Below are positions 1 to 8,742 of a stretch of 64,000 nt of DNA, piece after piece. Under the pieces are notes generated by a model. The model saw only the letters and a program-made list of their open reading frames with translations, was not told where the DNA came from and did no database searches. Source of the DNA: Wenzhouxiangella sp. AB-CW3. Its GTDB lineage: Bacteria > Pseudomonadota > Gammaproteobacteria > Xanthomonadales > Wenzhouxiangellaceae. The position numbers were made by a program, and so were the translations under genes. Each line of letters opens with the position of its first letter. The stretch's first letter is position 1. The DNA lies in contig NZ_CP061368.1 in assembly GCF_014725735.1 (NCBI RefSeq), positions 573,225 to 637,224 on the forward strand. The letters run 5' to 3'.

Positions 1-791
1 GTGCCGAATTCCATGTCGACGTAATCGTCGGCCACCACCGGGATCTGTCGCCCGGTCAGCGGCAGCTCGACGGTCTTGCCGACCAGGTCGCGATAGCGTT
101 CGTCGTCCGGGTGCACGGCCACGCAGACATCCCCCAGCAGGGTTTCAGGACGGGTCGTCGCGACAATCACATCGCCTTCGCCATCCGTGCGCGGATAGCG
201 GATCGACCACATCTTGCCCTGTTCTTCGCTGTTGACCACTTCCAGGTCGGAAATGGCGGTCTTGAGCACCGGGTCCCAGTTGACCAGGCGCGGTCCACGA
301 TAGATTTTGCCTTCCTCGTGCAGGCGCACGAAGGTTTCGATGACCGCCTCGGACAGGTCCGGGTTCATGGTAAAGCGCTCGCGCGACCAGTCGGCCGATG
401 CCCCCAGGCGGCGCATCTGCGAGGTGATGGTCGAACCCGACTCCTCCTTCCACTGCCATACCCGCTGCACGAACTCCTCGCGCGTGAAGTCATCGCGCTT
501 CTTCCCCTCGGCCTCGAGCTGGCGGGTGACCACCATCTCGGTCGCAATGCCGGCGTGATCAACACCGACCTGCCACAAGGTGTCACGGCCTTTCATGCGC
601 TGGTAGCGGATCAGCGCATCCATCAGCGTGTGCTGAAAAGCATGCCCCATGTGCAGCGTGCCGGTGACATTCGGTGGCGGCAACAGAATGCAGAACGGCT
701 CGCCCTCGCCGGAAGGCTTGAAGCAGTCCTTCTCTTCCCAGAAGTCGTACCAGCGTTGTTCGAGGTCGTGGGGGTTGTAGGTCTTGTCCAT
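1..791 (-). CDS. valS: Valine-tRNA ligase, N-terminal part (cut by window edge)
   Basis: Charges tRNA-Val with valine in the cytoplasm. The minus-strand reading frame opens at the ATG at 791-789 ([20 protein letters not shown]) and stays open to the window edge, giving about 263 residues of a protein that is normally about 950. The class I synthetase HIGH motif appears as HMGH at residues 47-50 after PPPNVTGTL. The stretch with [14 protein letters not shown] and [10 protein letters not shown] is the beginning of the editing (CP1) domain. holC lies directly upstream on the same strand and pepA before that, the common pepA-holC-valS order of gammaproteobacteria. The KMSKS loop and anticodon domain lie outside the window. 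Confidence 0.97.
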   Translation of the reverse strand, partial: MDKTYNPHDLEQRWYDFWEEKDCFKPSGEGEPFCILLPPPNVTGTLHMGHAFQHTLMDALIRYQRMKGRDTLWQVGVDHAGIATEMVVTRQLEAEGKKRDDFTREEFVQRVWQWKEESGSTITSQMRRLGASADWSRERFTMNPDLSEAVIETFVRLHEEGKIYRGPRLVNWDPVLKTAISDLEVVNSEEQGKMWSIRYPRTDGEGDVIVATTRPETLLGDVCVAVHPDDERYRDLVGKTVELPLTGRQIPVVADDYVDMEFG

Positions 792-837
792 GTTCGTATG
801 TGGTTGGCTATTTGTAGGTCGGCGGCTCGAACTAATG

Positions 838-917
838 AAGGGTTCAGGTTTCAGCGTTCAGGTTTCAGGGTCGCCTTCGTTCTTGTTTTTCCTGAACCCT
901 GAAACCTGAAACCTTTT
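838..917. repeat. Inverted pair of GGTT(T)CAG-type short tandem repeats
   Basis: The holC-valS gap holds about four units of the GGTTCAG / GGTTTCAG type (838-870). After about 20 bases it holds the reverse-complement type, CCTGAAC / CCTGAAAC (891-917). Transcribed RNA could fold these arms into a long hairpin between the two genes. Bases 850-870 are identical to 52477-52497, downstream of cpoB. Confidence 0.85.
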
Positions 918-922
918 CATCT

Positions 923-1324
923 TTATTTCAGCACGTGATGATGCAATTGAGCGCCGCGCTGTTTCCAGGCCACCCAGCGTTCTCGGAGCTTCGCCTTGAT
1001 CCCTTCTTCCGGCGGCACGATTTCCAGAATGCGCTCGAAGCGTCCGCCCGGCAGGGGGGCAGTCGGGTCCAGGTTGATCAGGATGCCGGCCTGGTCGGGC
1101 GCATCCTCGGACAGACGGATCGGGGCGCGGTCGTCTTCGATACCATGGGGCAGGAAGCGGCCCTCGGGCTTTTCCCATAGCTGGCGGTCGAGCATGTGCA
1201 GGTCGCGCCGGGGTGCGACCACGGCAATCGAACGAGTCTTGGGCCAGGCGCGCGAGACCAGCACCCCGGCAACGAACAGCGGGTCGGTAAAGCGTCCGCT
1301 CATTTCGTAGAAGTCTACGCGCAT
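923..1324 (-). CDS. holC: DNA polymerase III chi subunit
   Basis: Chi is the clamp-loader accessory subunit that links the replisome to single-strand binding protein. The 133-residue product starts MRVDFYEMSGR and has the chi pattern: a short N-terminal strand, a helix, VVAPRRDLHMLDRQLWEKPEGRFLPHG split over the middle, and GILINLDP towards the end. Length fits the family (about 145). It sits between pepA and valS on the same strand, which is the standard neighbourhood. ATG at 1324 is taken as the start; an internal ATG at codon 8 is possible. Confidence 0.9.
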   Translation of the reverse strand: MRVDFYEMSGRFTDPLFVAGVLVSRAWPKTRSIAVVAPRRDLHMLDRQLWEKPEGRFLPHGIEDDRAPIRLSEDAPDQAGILINLDPTAPLPGGRFERILEIVPPEEGIKAKLRERWVAWKQRGAQLHHHVLK

Positions 1325-1383
1325 GCGGGCTTCGGGTGGCTGGTCGGTGATCGGAGACGCATGCGGCTGCGACTTTTGCTGGT

Positions 1384-1589
1384 GAGTTGCAAGTTGTCAG
1401 TTGTAGGTTGCAAGTCGGCGCCTGAAAGCGGTGCGGGCCAGGTTCCGCACTGCCAACCCATGGCCAGCAACCCAGAAATCGGAAACCAAACATCCGAAGT
1501 CGACTTACAACTTACAACCGACAACTTGCAACTCCTAGCTGACAACTTGCAACTAATCATCACTGGCTTGCAACTGGCAACATGCAACC
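1384..1589. repeat. Degenerate TTGCAAC/TTACAAC-type repeats in inverted arrangement
   Basis: The 278-bp pepA-holC gap carries GTTGCAAGTTG-like units at 1384-1417. The opposite orientation follows at 1501-1589 (CTTACAACTTACAACC, GACAACTTGCAACT twice, then looser copies). The two arms are partly complementary. No gene was recognised between them. Confidence 0.7.
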
Positions 1590-1602
1590 ACGCCGCTCGG
1601 CG

Positions 1603-3099
1603 TCAGCCGAGGGCGTCCCAGCCGCCGGCGCGATCGGCCAGCCACTGCACCAGCATGCCGACCGGGCGGCCGGAGGCACTTTCAGGCTTGCCCCACTGCC
1701 AGGCCGCGCCGGCGATGTCGATATGCGCCCAGCGCTGGCCGTCGGCGAAACGCGACAGGAAGCAGCCGGCGGTGATGGAGCCGGCCGGCATGCCGCCGAG
1801 GTTCTTCATGTCGGCAAACGGGGTTTCGATCTGTTCCTGGTAGTCGTCCCACAACGGCAACCGCCAGCCGCGATCGGCGGCTTCGGTGCCGGCAGCCAGC
1901 AATTCCTCGGCCAGTTCGTCGTCCTGGGTCATGATGCCGGCGGCATGGTGGCCGAGCGCGACCACGCAGGCGCCGGTGAGCGTGGCGATATCGACGGTCA
2001 CGGCCGGCTTGAGCTTCTGGCCGGTCCAGTAGATGGCGTCGGCCAGGATCATGCGGCCCTCGGCATCGGTGTTGTGGACTTCGATGGTCTTGCCGTTCAT
2101 GGCGGTAATGACATCGCCCGGGCGATAGGCCTTGCCGTCGGGCATGTTCTCGACCGCCGCGACCACGCCTTCGACGTTGAGCGGCAGCTTCAGGCGGGCG
2201 ACGGCTTCCATCACGCCGATGGTGGTGGCCGCGCCGCACATGTCGAATTTCATCTGTTCCATCAGATCGCGCGGCTTGATCGAGATGCCGCCGGTATCGA
2301 AGGTCACGCCCTTGCCGACCATGGCGGCAGGTGCATCACCTTCCTTGCCGCCTTTCCAGCTCAGCCGGATGAGACGTGACGGATTGGTGCTGCCCTGGCC
2401 GACGGCCAGCAGGGCATTCATGTTCAGTTCGGCCATTTGGTCCTCGTCGAGGATCTCGACTTCCAGGCCGTCGTGTTCTGCGGCCATGCTCTCGGCGACT
2501 TCGGCCATGTATACCGGTGTGCAGATGTTCGGCGGGAGATCGCCCAGATCACGGCAGCGCTGAATGCCGGCAGCGATGGCGTTGGCGATGCCCAGCTCGG
2601 TGTCGATGCCATTCCCTGCCGGAAAGCTGACCGACTCAGTGGCCGGAGCGGCATGATCCTTCGGTTTCTTGGTGGCCTGGTAAATGTAGTCGGCATGGGC
2701 CAGTGCCAGGGCGGCATGGCGCGCTTTCCAGGCCGCATCCCGACCCTGAACCGGCGCATCGTCCATCAGGCAGCACGCTGAAGTGGCCTGCGACTGTCGC
2801 AGTGCCTTGCCGGCGGCTTGAACGGCCTTGACGAAAACGATTCCGTCAAGTTTCTCGAGCTTGCCGAGGCCGGCAACCAACACACGCGAGGCGCTTATGC
2901 CGGCGACATCGTGCAATATCGTAGTCTTGCCGGCCTGGCGTGGCAGATCATTGCGCTCGGCCAGGCGCGAGAATGCGCCGTCACTGGCCTCGTCCAGCGC
3001 CTGGAGTGCAGGCCCGAATTCCTGATCGACGGCCAGCCCGACTATCAGGCAATCCGACTCGATGGCGCTCACCTTGGCGTTGGTAGTAGTAAACTGCAT
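1603..3099 (-). CDS. pepA: Leucyl aminopeptidase (M17 family)
   Basis: A hexameric two-metal aminopeptidase that trims N-terminal residues from peptides in the cytoplasm; in E. coli it is also the XerCD accessory protein for plasmid resolution. The frame is open further upstream, but the start is set at the ATG at 3099 (MQFTTTNAKVSAIESD), giving 498 residues, the usual size. The catalytic C-terminal half carries VGKGVTFDTGG (from residue 261) and the family signature NTDAEGRMIL (343-352), with expected metal ligands K263, D268, D286, D345 and E347. It is divergent from lptF with only 63 bp between the starts, so both promoters must lie in or near that space. Confidence 0.96.
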   Translation of the reverse strand: MQFTTTNAKVSAIESDCLIVGLAVDQEFGPALQALDEASDGAFSRLAERNDLPRQAGKTTILHDVAGISASRVLVAGLGKLEKLDGIVFVKAVQAAGKALRQSQATSACCLMDDAPVQGRDAAWKARHAALALAHADYIYQATKKPKDHAAPATESVSFPAGNGIDTELGIANAIAAGIQRCRDLGDLPPNICTPVYMAEVAESMAAEHDGLEVEILDEDQMAELNMNALLAVGQGSTNPSRLIRLSWKGGKEGDAPAAMVGKGVTFDTGGISIKPRDLMEQMKFDMCGAATTIGVMEAVARLKLPLNVEGVVAAVENMPDGKAYRPGDVITAMNGKTIEVHNTDAEGRMILADAIYWTGQKLKPAVTVDIATLTGACVVALGHHAAGIMTQDDELAEELLAAGTEAADRGWRLPLWDDYQEQIETPFADMKNLGGMPAGSITAGCFLSRFADGQRWAHIDIAGAAWQWGKPESASGRPVGMLVQWLADRAGGWDALG

Positions 3100-3162
3100 G
3101 GTCTGGTTTCCCGGAGTCTCTTGGCAAGGCACAGATTGTACCTGTCCGAGCCCCTGATCTGA

Positions 3163-4230
3163 ATGCTGATCCTGCAACGATACATCCTGCGCCAGGGCCT
3201 GGCTGCAAGCGTCCTCAGTCTGATGGTGTTCCTCGGTGTGACCGTGGCGCTGTTTCTGGCCGAACTGGTTGGAGACGCGGCACAGGGTGAGCTGCCGGGC
3301 TCCAGCGTGGCCCTGTTGTTGGCTCTGAGGCTGCCCGAGGCGATCATCCTGGTCGGTCCGCTGGCCTTGCTGACTGGTTTGTTGCTGACTTTCGGGCGGC
3401 TGCAGGAGGAAAGCGAGACGATAGTCGTGCGTGCCAGTGGGCTGGCGTTCAGGCGAATGCTCTGGCCAGTGCTGGTGCTGGCCGGCTTCTGGGGTGGTGG
3501 CCTGCTGCTGATTTCCGGCTGGCTTTCGCCGATGGCCCTGGAACGTACCGGTCAGCTTATGGAGGATGCAGCCCAGCATGCCATGGTTGCCGGGGTGCGG
3601 CCCGGGCAGTTCGGACGCATGGACGGTGGCCGGACGACGATCTATGTCGGCGCCATTGAGGGTGAGGGTGAGCGCTTGCGCGATGTATTCATACAGCACA
3701 TGGAAGGCGACCTGGCCGAAGTGCTGACAGCCCGCGAAGGGCGGGTCTGGACCAGCCCGGAAGATGGCACACGCTATCTCACGCTCACCGACGGCCGGCA
3801 ACTTCAGCATGGTCTGCCGCCCAATCAGGGCGGTCTGCGCGAGGTGCAGTTTGCGCGCAATGATTTGCGTTTGCCGACTCCGGAGATCACGTCGTCGGAA
3901 TCCGAGTCAGGCATGACACTCAATGAGCTGCGGCGGCCGGAAAACCCGGATGAGCGGCGCGAATGGCACTGGCGCCTGGCCGCGCCGGCGGCCGCGGTAT
4001 TGCTTGGCATGCTGGCCCTGCCGCTGTCGAGCCGACTGCCACGCCAGGGCCGGTTTGGCAGCATCGTGATTGCCCTGGTGCTTTATCTACTTTACTCCAA
4101 TGCAATTCATGCCGGGTTGATCATGATGGAACAGCGTGCGGCGATGACGGGGCCCGGATTGTGGCCGGTCCACGGCGCCCTGGCCATGCTGATGGCCTGG
4201 ATGTGCGTGAGGCAGTGGCGAGTATGGTGA
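3163..4230 (+). CDS. lptF: LPS export permease LptF
   Basis: One of the two inner-membrane permeases of the LptB2FG transporter, which extracts lipopolysaccharide from the inner membrane and feeds the periplasmic Lpt bridge. The 355-residue product starts MLILQRYILRQGLAASVLSL. Three membrane segments lie in the first 125 residues, followed by a periplasmic beta-jellyroll region (about 130-260) and three C-terminal membrane segments. It overlaps lptG by 7 bp (4224-4230), so the two are translationally coupled. It is divergent from pepA, a common arrangement. Confidence 0.95.
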   Translation: MLILQRYILRQGLAASVLSLMVFLGVTVALFLAELVGDAAQGELPGSSVALLLALRLPEAIILVGPLALLTGLLLTFGRLQEESETIVVRASGLAFRRMLWPVLVLAGFWGGGLLLISGWLSPMALERTGQLMEDAAQHAMVAGVRPGQFGRMDGGRTTIYVGAIEGEGERLRDVFIQHMEGDLAEVLTAREGRVWTSPEDGTRYLTLTDGRQLQHGLPPNQGGLREVQFARNDLRLPTPEITSSESESGMTLNELRRPENPDERREWHWRLAAPAAAVLLGMLALPLSSRLPRQGRFGSIVIALVLYLLYSNAIHAGLIMMEQRAAMTGPGLWPVHGALAMLMAWMCVRQWRVW

Positions 4231-5306
4231 TCCCCGGAATACTGGTGCGCCATGTTGGTCGCGCGGTGCTGCTCGGCATTGCACTGGTCGCCGTGCTGCT
4301 GCTGGGCCTGTACACCATCATTGAACTCATACGGGAGTCGCGTGCACTGACCGGGGACTACGGCCCCTTGCAGATGGTGATCTATATTGCCCAGACGTCG
4401 CCCAGACGGCTGTATGACATCTTTCCCTTTGCCGCCCTGATCGGCACCATGCTGGGACTGGGCGGGCTGGCGGCGGCCAATGAGCTCGTGGCCATGCGGG
4501 CGGCCGGATTCGATCGCCGACAGATACTGGTCAGTGTGATGGGCGCGGTCCTGCTGTGTGTGATCGCCCTGATGACCGTCAGTGAGTTCCTGGTGCCGGG
4601 GCTGGAGGCCCGCGCTGGCGCCGAGCGCGACCAGGCGCGTACCGGGCAGGTGCACCTTGGGCGTTACGGTGCGCTGTGGATTCGTGATGGTGCGCACATG
4701 CTTCGCATCGGTCACTCGGCATGGAGTCGTGATGATCAACCTGAGTTCGGAGATCTGCTGATCTACCGGGTGGATCAGCAGATGCGGCCTGAGCACATTC
4801 TGCGCGCCGAGACTGCAACTCATGATGGCCAGGCATGGCTGATGCGTCAGGTCAGTTACCGGAACCTGGAAAGTCCGGATGAAGTCCGGATCGGGGTCGA
4901 GCATGAACGTCGGATGGATTCGACGCTCAGTCATGATCTGTTTTCCTCGGTCATCAGCCGGCCGCGGGTGCTGTCGGTGGGTGACCTGGCCGAGATGATC
5001 GAATTTCTTGAGGTCAACGGGCTCGATACCGCAACCTACGAACAGGCGCTCTGGAACCGCGTTTTCTTCCCGCTCAATGTGCTGGCCATGATCCTGGTCA
5101 GCCTGCCTTTTGCCTTTCGTGGCGGCCGGCACTCCAGCCGTGGCATCAACCTGTTTTTCGGTGTCAGTCTGGGGTTGGCATTTTTTGTCATCAGTCGCCT
5201 GTCTCAGGGCATGGGCATGCTGATGCCCGGCCCGTTGTGGCTGTCGGCGCTGATGCCCTCGCTGGCCATCGGCATGCTCGGCATTCTGATGCTCAGGCGG
5301 CTCTGA
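4224..5306 (+). CDS. lptG: LPS export permease LptG
   Basis: Partner of LptF in the LptB2FG lipopolysaccharide exporter of the inner membrane. The start is set at the ATG at 4224 (MVIPGILVRHVGRAVL); the next codon, GTG at 4227, would also work. The 360 residues show the same plan as LptF: N-terminal membrane segments with YTIIELIRESRALTGDYG, a soluble periplasmic middle, and three C-terminal segments including FRGGRHSSRGINLFFGVSLG. LptB is not encoded here, as is usual. Confidence 0.95.
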   Translation: MVIPGILVRHVGRAVLLGIALVAVLLLGLYTIIELIRESRALTGDYGPLQMVIYIAQTSPRRLYDIFPFAALIGTMLGLGGLAAANELVAMRAAGFDRRQILVSVMGAVLLCVIALMTVSEFLVPGLEARAGAERDQARTGQVHLGRYGALWIRDGAHMLRIGHSAWSRDDQPEFGDLLIYRVDQQMRPEHILRAETATHDGQAWLMRQVSYRNLESPDEVRIGVEHERRMDSTLSHDLFSSVISRPRVLSVGDLAEMIEFLEVNGLDTATYEQALWNRVFFPLNVLAMILVSLPFAFRGGRHSSRGINLFFGVSLGLAFFVISRLSQGMGMLMPGPLWLSALMPSLAIGMLGILMLRRL

Positions 5307-5327
5307 AGCGCTGAATGTCTCCTGAAT

Positions 5328-5747
5328 TCAGGTCGGGGTTTTCGGATCGACCACCAGCCAGGTTCTGGAAGCGAGATCATGCCAGGTGGCGCGGCGTGGA
5401 TGAAACAGGCTCCAGAACAGCCCGATTCCGAAGCACAGCAATGAAGCAATGGCCACGACAAAACGCACCAGTGTGGTCATCCAGGTGACAGGTCGATGGT
5501 CAGAAACGAGCCGAATGCGCCAGGCTTTCATGCCCAGTGTTTGCCCGCCATGCAGCCAGCAGAACCCAAGGTAAATCCATGCAACGAGCAGCAGGTAGAG
5601 CTGGTAAAGCAATGAACCGGCTTCGATTTCTCCGCCCATTGGAATGATGATGATGGCCGTGGCGATCATCCACAGAGCAATCAGCAGTAGGCCGTCGTAG
5701 AGCATGGCTGCAAGGCGTCGTGCCAGGCCACAGGGTTGCTTGTCCAA
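5328..5747 (-). CDS. RDD family membrane protein
   Basis: A 139-residue membrane protein with the RDD pattern: RRLAAMLYDGLLL at residues 10-22 containing the conserved Arg and Asp, then GGQTLGMKAWRIRLV in the middle and HDLASRTWLVV near the end. Three to four hydrophobic segments are visible. RDD proteins are of uncertain function; some relatives are ion antiporters, but nothing here decides that. It is convergent with lptG, with only 21 bp between the stop codons. Confidence 0.85.
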   Translation of the reverse strand: MDKQPCGLARRLAAMLYDGLLLIALWMIATAIIIIPMGGEIEAGSLLYQLYLLLVAWIYLGFCWLHGGQTLGMKAWRIRLVSDHRPVTWMTTLVRFVVAIASLLCFGIGLFWSLFHPRRATWHDLASRTWLVVDPKTPT

Positions 5748-5878
5748 GATGCGTTTGCTGCCTTCCGGGTCGGGCGACCGGTCATGTCGTTCGTTGGCGT
5801 GACTGTATTGTATTCCCGAATTCGGTTGCGCTTGATGCCGAATTTCAGGGGCGTGTTCGGCGGCGGTAGTTCATCTGG

Positions 5879-5899
5879 TCAATAGTGAGACCGTTAGTA
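5879..5899. repeat. 21-bp dispersed element, copy 1
   Basis: This 21-bp stretch, containing aatagtgagaccgttagta, is identical to 62931-62951. It lies in the 289-bp gap between the RDD gene and the lysine-rich repeat gene, about 140 bp before the latter's start. The rest of the gap (5748-6036) contains no recognised gene. Confidence 0.9.
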
Positions 5900-6036
5900 A
5901 GGACTTTCATGACACGTTGAAATATGGCACAGTATTAGGCGCCGCGAGGGAGTTCACGAGATCAAATGGATAATCACACTCCCAACGTGCCAACCGTAAA
6001 ACGATACTTTTGATCGGACCCGAGGAGGTCAGCATC

Positions 6037-6753
<717 letters not shown>

Positions 6754-6795
6754 ACCATCGGCTGATGCCGGGGGTTGCCTGGTGCAATCCCCGGC

Positions 6796-7686
6796 ATGCT
6801 GCTAATGGTGGCCTCACCGCTGACCACGATTGATGCCTTTCTGGATGCCGCCTGGGCCGAACGCGGCCTGGCGGCCAATACACTTTCCGCCTATCGTCGA
6901 GACCTGATCGACTTCTTCGGTCGTATCGATGTGCCACTGGCGGCCATCACCCGGGCCGAAGTGCTCGAGTGCATGGCTGAACGGTTGCGGCGTGGTGATA
7001 CGGTCGCCAGTATTCTTCGACAGCTTTCATGTCTGCGGCAGTTTTTCGCCTGGGCAGTGCGCGAGCACCATATCAGGGCCGATCCCACACTGGATCTGGA
7101 AGGTCCGCGAGCAGCCCACCCCTTGCCTGGTTCCCTGACGTCATCGCAGATCGAGGCCCTGATGGCCGCGCCATCGGTTGATGAGCCTCTCGGCTGTCGC
7201 GACCGGGCGGTGCTGGAGACCTTCTATGCGACCGGCATGCGAGTCAGTGAACTGGCCGGTGTCACGCTGTCCCAATTGAACCTGGTGCGCGGGGTGATTC
7301 GTGTTCGGGGCAAGGGAGGACGTGAGCGACTGGTCCCACTTGGAGAGGCGGCTCAGGATGCGCTGACGCTTTGGCTGCATCGGTTCCGGCCCGAATTGAA
7401 GCCGGTATGCGACCAGGTATTCGTGTCCCGCACTGGCCGTCGTCTTTCGCGCCAGGCGTTGTGGTCGCGCATTCGCCAACATGCACGCCAAGCGGGCATT
7501 GACGATGCAGTCTACCCCCACCGCTTGCGACACGCGTTTGCCACACACCTGCTCGATCACGGTGCCGATCTGCGGGTCGTGCAGATGCTGCTGGGCCATG
7601 CCGACCTGTCGACGACGCAGATTTACACCCATGTGTCGCGCTCGCGCCTGAAAAAGCTTCATCGCCAGCATCATCCGCGAGGATAA
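6796..7686 (+). CDS. xerD: Tyrosine recombinase XerD
   Basis: Acts with XerC at dif to resolve chromosome dimers at cell division. The 296-residue product has the N-terminal SAM-like core-binding domain (IDAFLDAAWAERGLAANTL, then SAYRRDL) and the C-terminal catalytic domain. All catalytic residues are visible: R149 in GMRVSEL, K173 in KGGRER, H242 and R245 in PHRLRHAF, H268 in LLGHADL, and the nucleophile Y277 in QIYTHVS. The start could equally be the ATG at 6805, which would place the family N-terminus closer to the start; neither has a good ribosome-binding site. Confidence 0.93.
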   Translation: MLLMVASPLTTIDAFLDAAWAERGLAANTLSAYRRDLIDFFGRIDVPLAAITRAEVLECMAERLRRGDTVASILRQLSCLRQFFAWAVREHHIRADPTLDLEGPRAAHPLPGSLTSSQIEALMAAPSVDEPLGCRDRAVLETFYATGMRVSELAGVTLSQLNLVRGVIRVRGKGGRERLVPLGEAAQDALTLWLHRFRPELKPVCDQVFVSRTGRRLSRQALWSRIRQHARQAGIDDAVYPHRLRHAFATHLLDHGADLRVVQMLLGHADLSTTQIYTHVSRSRLKKLHRQHHPRG

Positions 7687-7919
7687 TATGATGCGGAGTT
7701 TTTCAGAGTGGTTGAAACTTGTTGCGGGCTTTGGACTCCAACCAGTGCGTGGCCCCTTGCGTGTGGCCAGAGGGGTGTCGAGCGATGTTGCAAGGGGGCA
7801 AGTCTGCTCCGGGTTCGGGACGGGTCCTGCTTGGGGGCAGTGCAGCCACTTGATGAATGGCTGGTAAGCGGAGGCGGATGGCGCCTCGGAATCGAAATCG
7901 TTTGTGCTAGGAGACTGAA

Positions 7920-8645
7920 ATGAATGTCTGGTTGAAGACGGCAGTTGCCGTCGTCGTGATGTGGGTCGGAGGTGCAGGGCAGGCTGCCGACTATGCCGCA
8001 ATCGAGGATCGCATCAGTGGTCTGGTCGCTGAAGTGAATGAGCTGAGTGTGGCCGAGACCCCGGTGCCGGGACTCAAGCAGGTTCGAGTCAATAACGACA
8101 TCATTTACATGAGCGCCGATGGCCGGTACCTGTTGCAGGGGCGGTTCATCGATCTCGACACCCAGACCGATCTGACCGATGCGGCCAAATCCGACATGCG
8201 GCGCGAACGACTGGCCGGGCTGGATTCCAGCCAGTTCGTGAGTTTTGGCCCCGAGAATGCGGAATACGACGTGATCGTCTTTACCGATCCTGATTGCGGG
8301 TATTGCCGCCGGATGCATGAGCAGATTGAGGAATATGCAAGCAACGGCATCCAGGTTCACTACCTGGCTTTCCCCCGTGCCGGCGTCGGCTCGCAGACCT
8401 ATGACACACTGGTTTCGGTGTGGTGTGCACATGATCAGCAGGAAGCCATGGACGTCGCCAAGGCTGGTCAAACCCCGCCGCGTGCCACCTGCGACAATCC
8501 GGTTGAAGAGCAGTATCAACTAGGTCAGTCTCTGGGTGTGACGGGCACGCCCTCGATGATGACCTTCAACGGCGACATGATTCCCGGCTACGTGCCGCCG
8601 GAGCAGCTCAAGTCGAGGCTCGAAAGCCTCAATGGTCAGCACTGA
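7920..8645 (+). CDS. dsbC: Periplasmic thiol:disulfide interchange protein DsbC
   Basis: Disulfide isomerase that shuffles incorrect disulfides in periplasmic proteins, kept reduced by DsbD. The 241-residue product has a signal peptide ending near GGAGQAAD, an N-terminal dimerisation domain (about 22-80) and a thioredoxin-fold domain with the active site CGYC at 126-129 in FTDPDCGYCRRMH. The cis-proline loop TGTPS and a second Cys pair (WCAHD, ATCDN) are present. xerD directly before dsbC is a recurrent gammaproteobacterial order. AGGAG precedes the start by about 7 bases. The 233-bp gap after xerD suggests its own promoter. Confidence 0.94.
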   Translation: MNVWLKTAVAVVVMWVGGAGQAADYAAIEDRISGLVAEVNELSVAETPVPGLKQVRVNNDIIYMSADGRYLLQGRFIDLDTQTDLTDAAKSDMRRERLAGLDSSQFVSFGPENAEYDVIVFTDPDCGYCRRMHEQIEEYASNGIQVHYLAFPRAGVGSQTYDTLVSVWCAHDQQEAMDVAKAGQTPPRATCDNPVEEQYQLGQSLGVTGTPSMMTFNGDMIPGYVPPEQLKSRLESLNGQH

Positions 8646-8700
8646 TCGGCAGCTTGCTGGTTCTCGTGGGTGTGGGGTCTCGCCGGACGACGCTCTCGCC

Positions 8701-8738
8701 TATAATTGCGCCCCTGAATGAGAGAACTCCCCAGGGGC
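8701..8738 (+). promoter_or_regulatory. Likely purL promoter -10 and RBS-covering hairpin
   Basis: A perfect TATAAT lies at 8701-8706, 42 bases before the purL start; no convincing -35 was found at the right distance. Bases 8710-8716 (gcccctg) are complementary to 8732-8738 (caggggc), and the second arm contains the AGGGG that would be the purL ribosome-binding site. The predicted transcript start falls near the base of the first arm, so only part of the stem may form. Confidence 0.45.
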
Positions 8739-8742
8739 CGCA

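Noticed and set aside
111-902. Plus-strand frame of 263 codons at the window start
   Set aside because: It is antisense to valS, whose HIGH motif and editing-domain sequences are unmistakable.
7714-7741. GAAACTT ... TCCAA as a sigma-E promoter for dsbC
   Set aside because: The spacing of 16 fits and dsbC is sigma-E-dependent in E. coli, but both boxes are imperfect and about 180 bases from the start; chance cannot be excluded.
7708-7923. A 71-codon reading frame between xerD and dsbC
   Set aside because: No ribosome-binding site, no recognisable feature, and it overlaps the dsbC start; probably noncoding leader.
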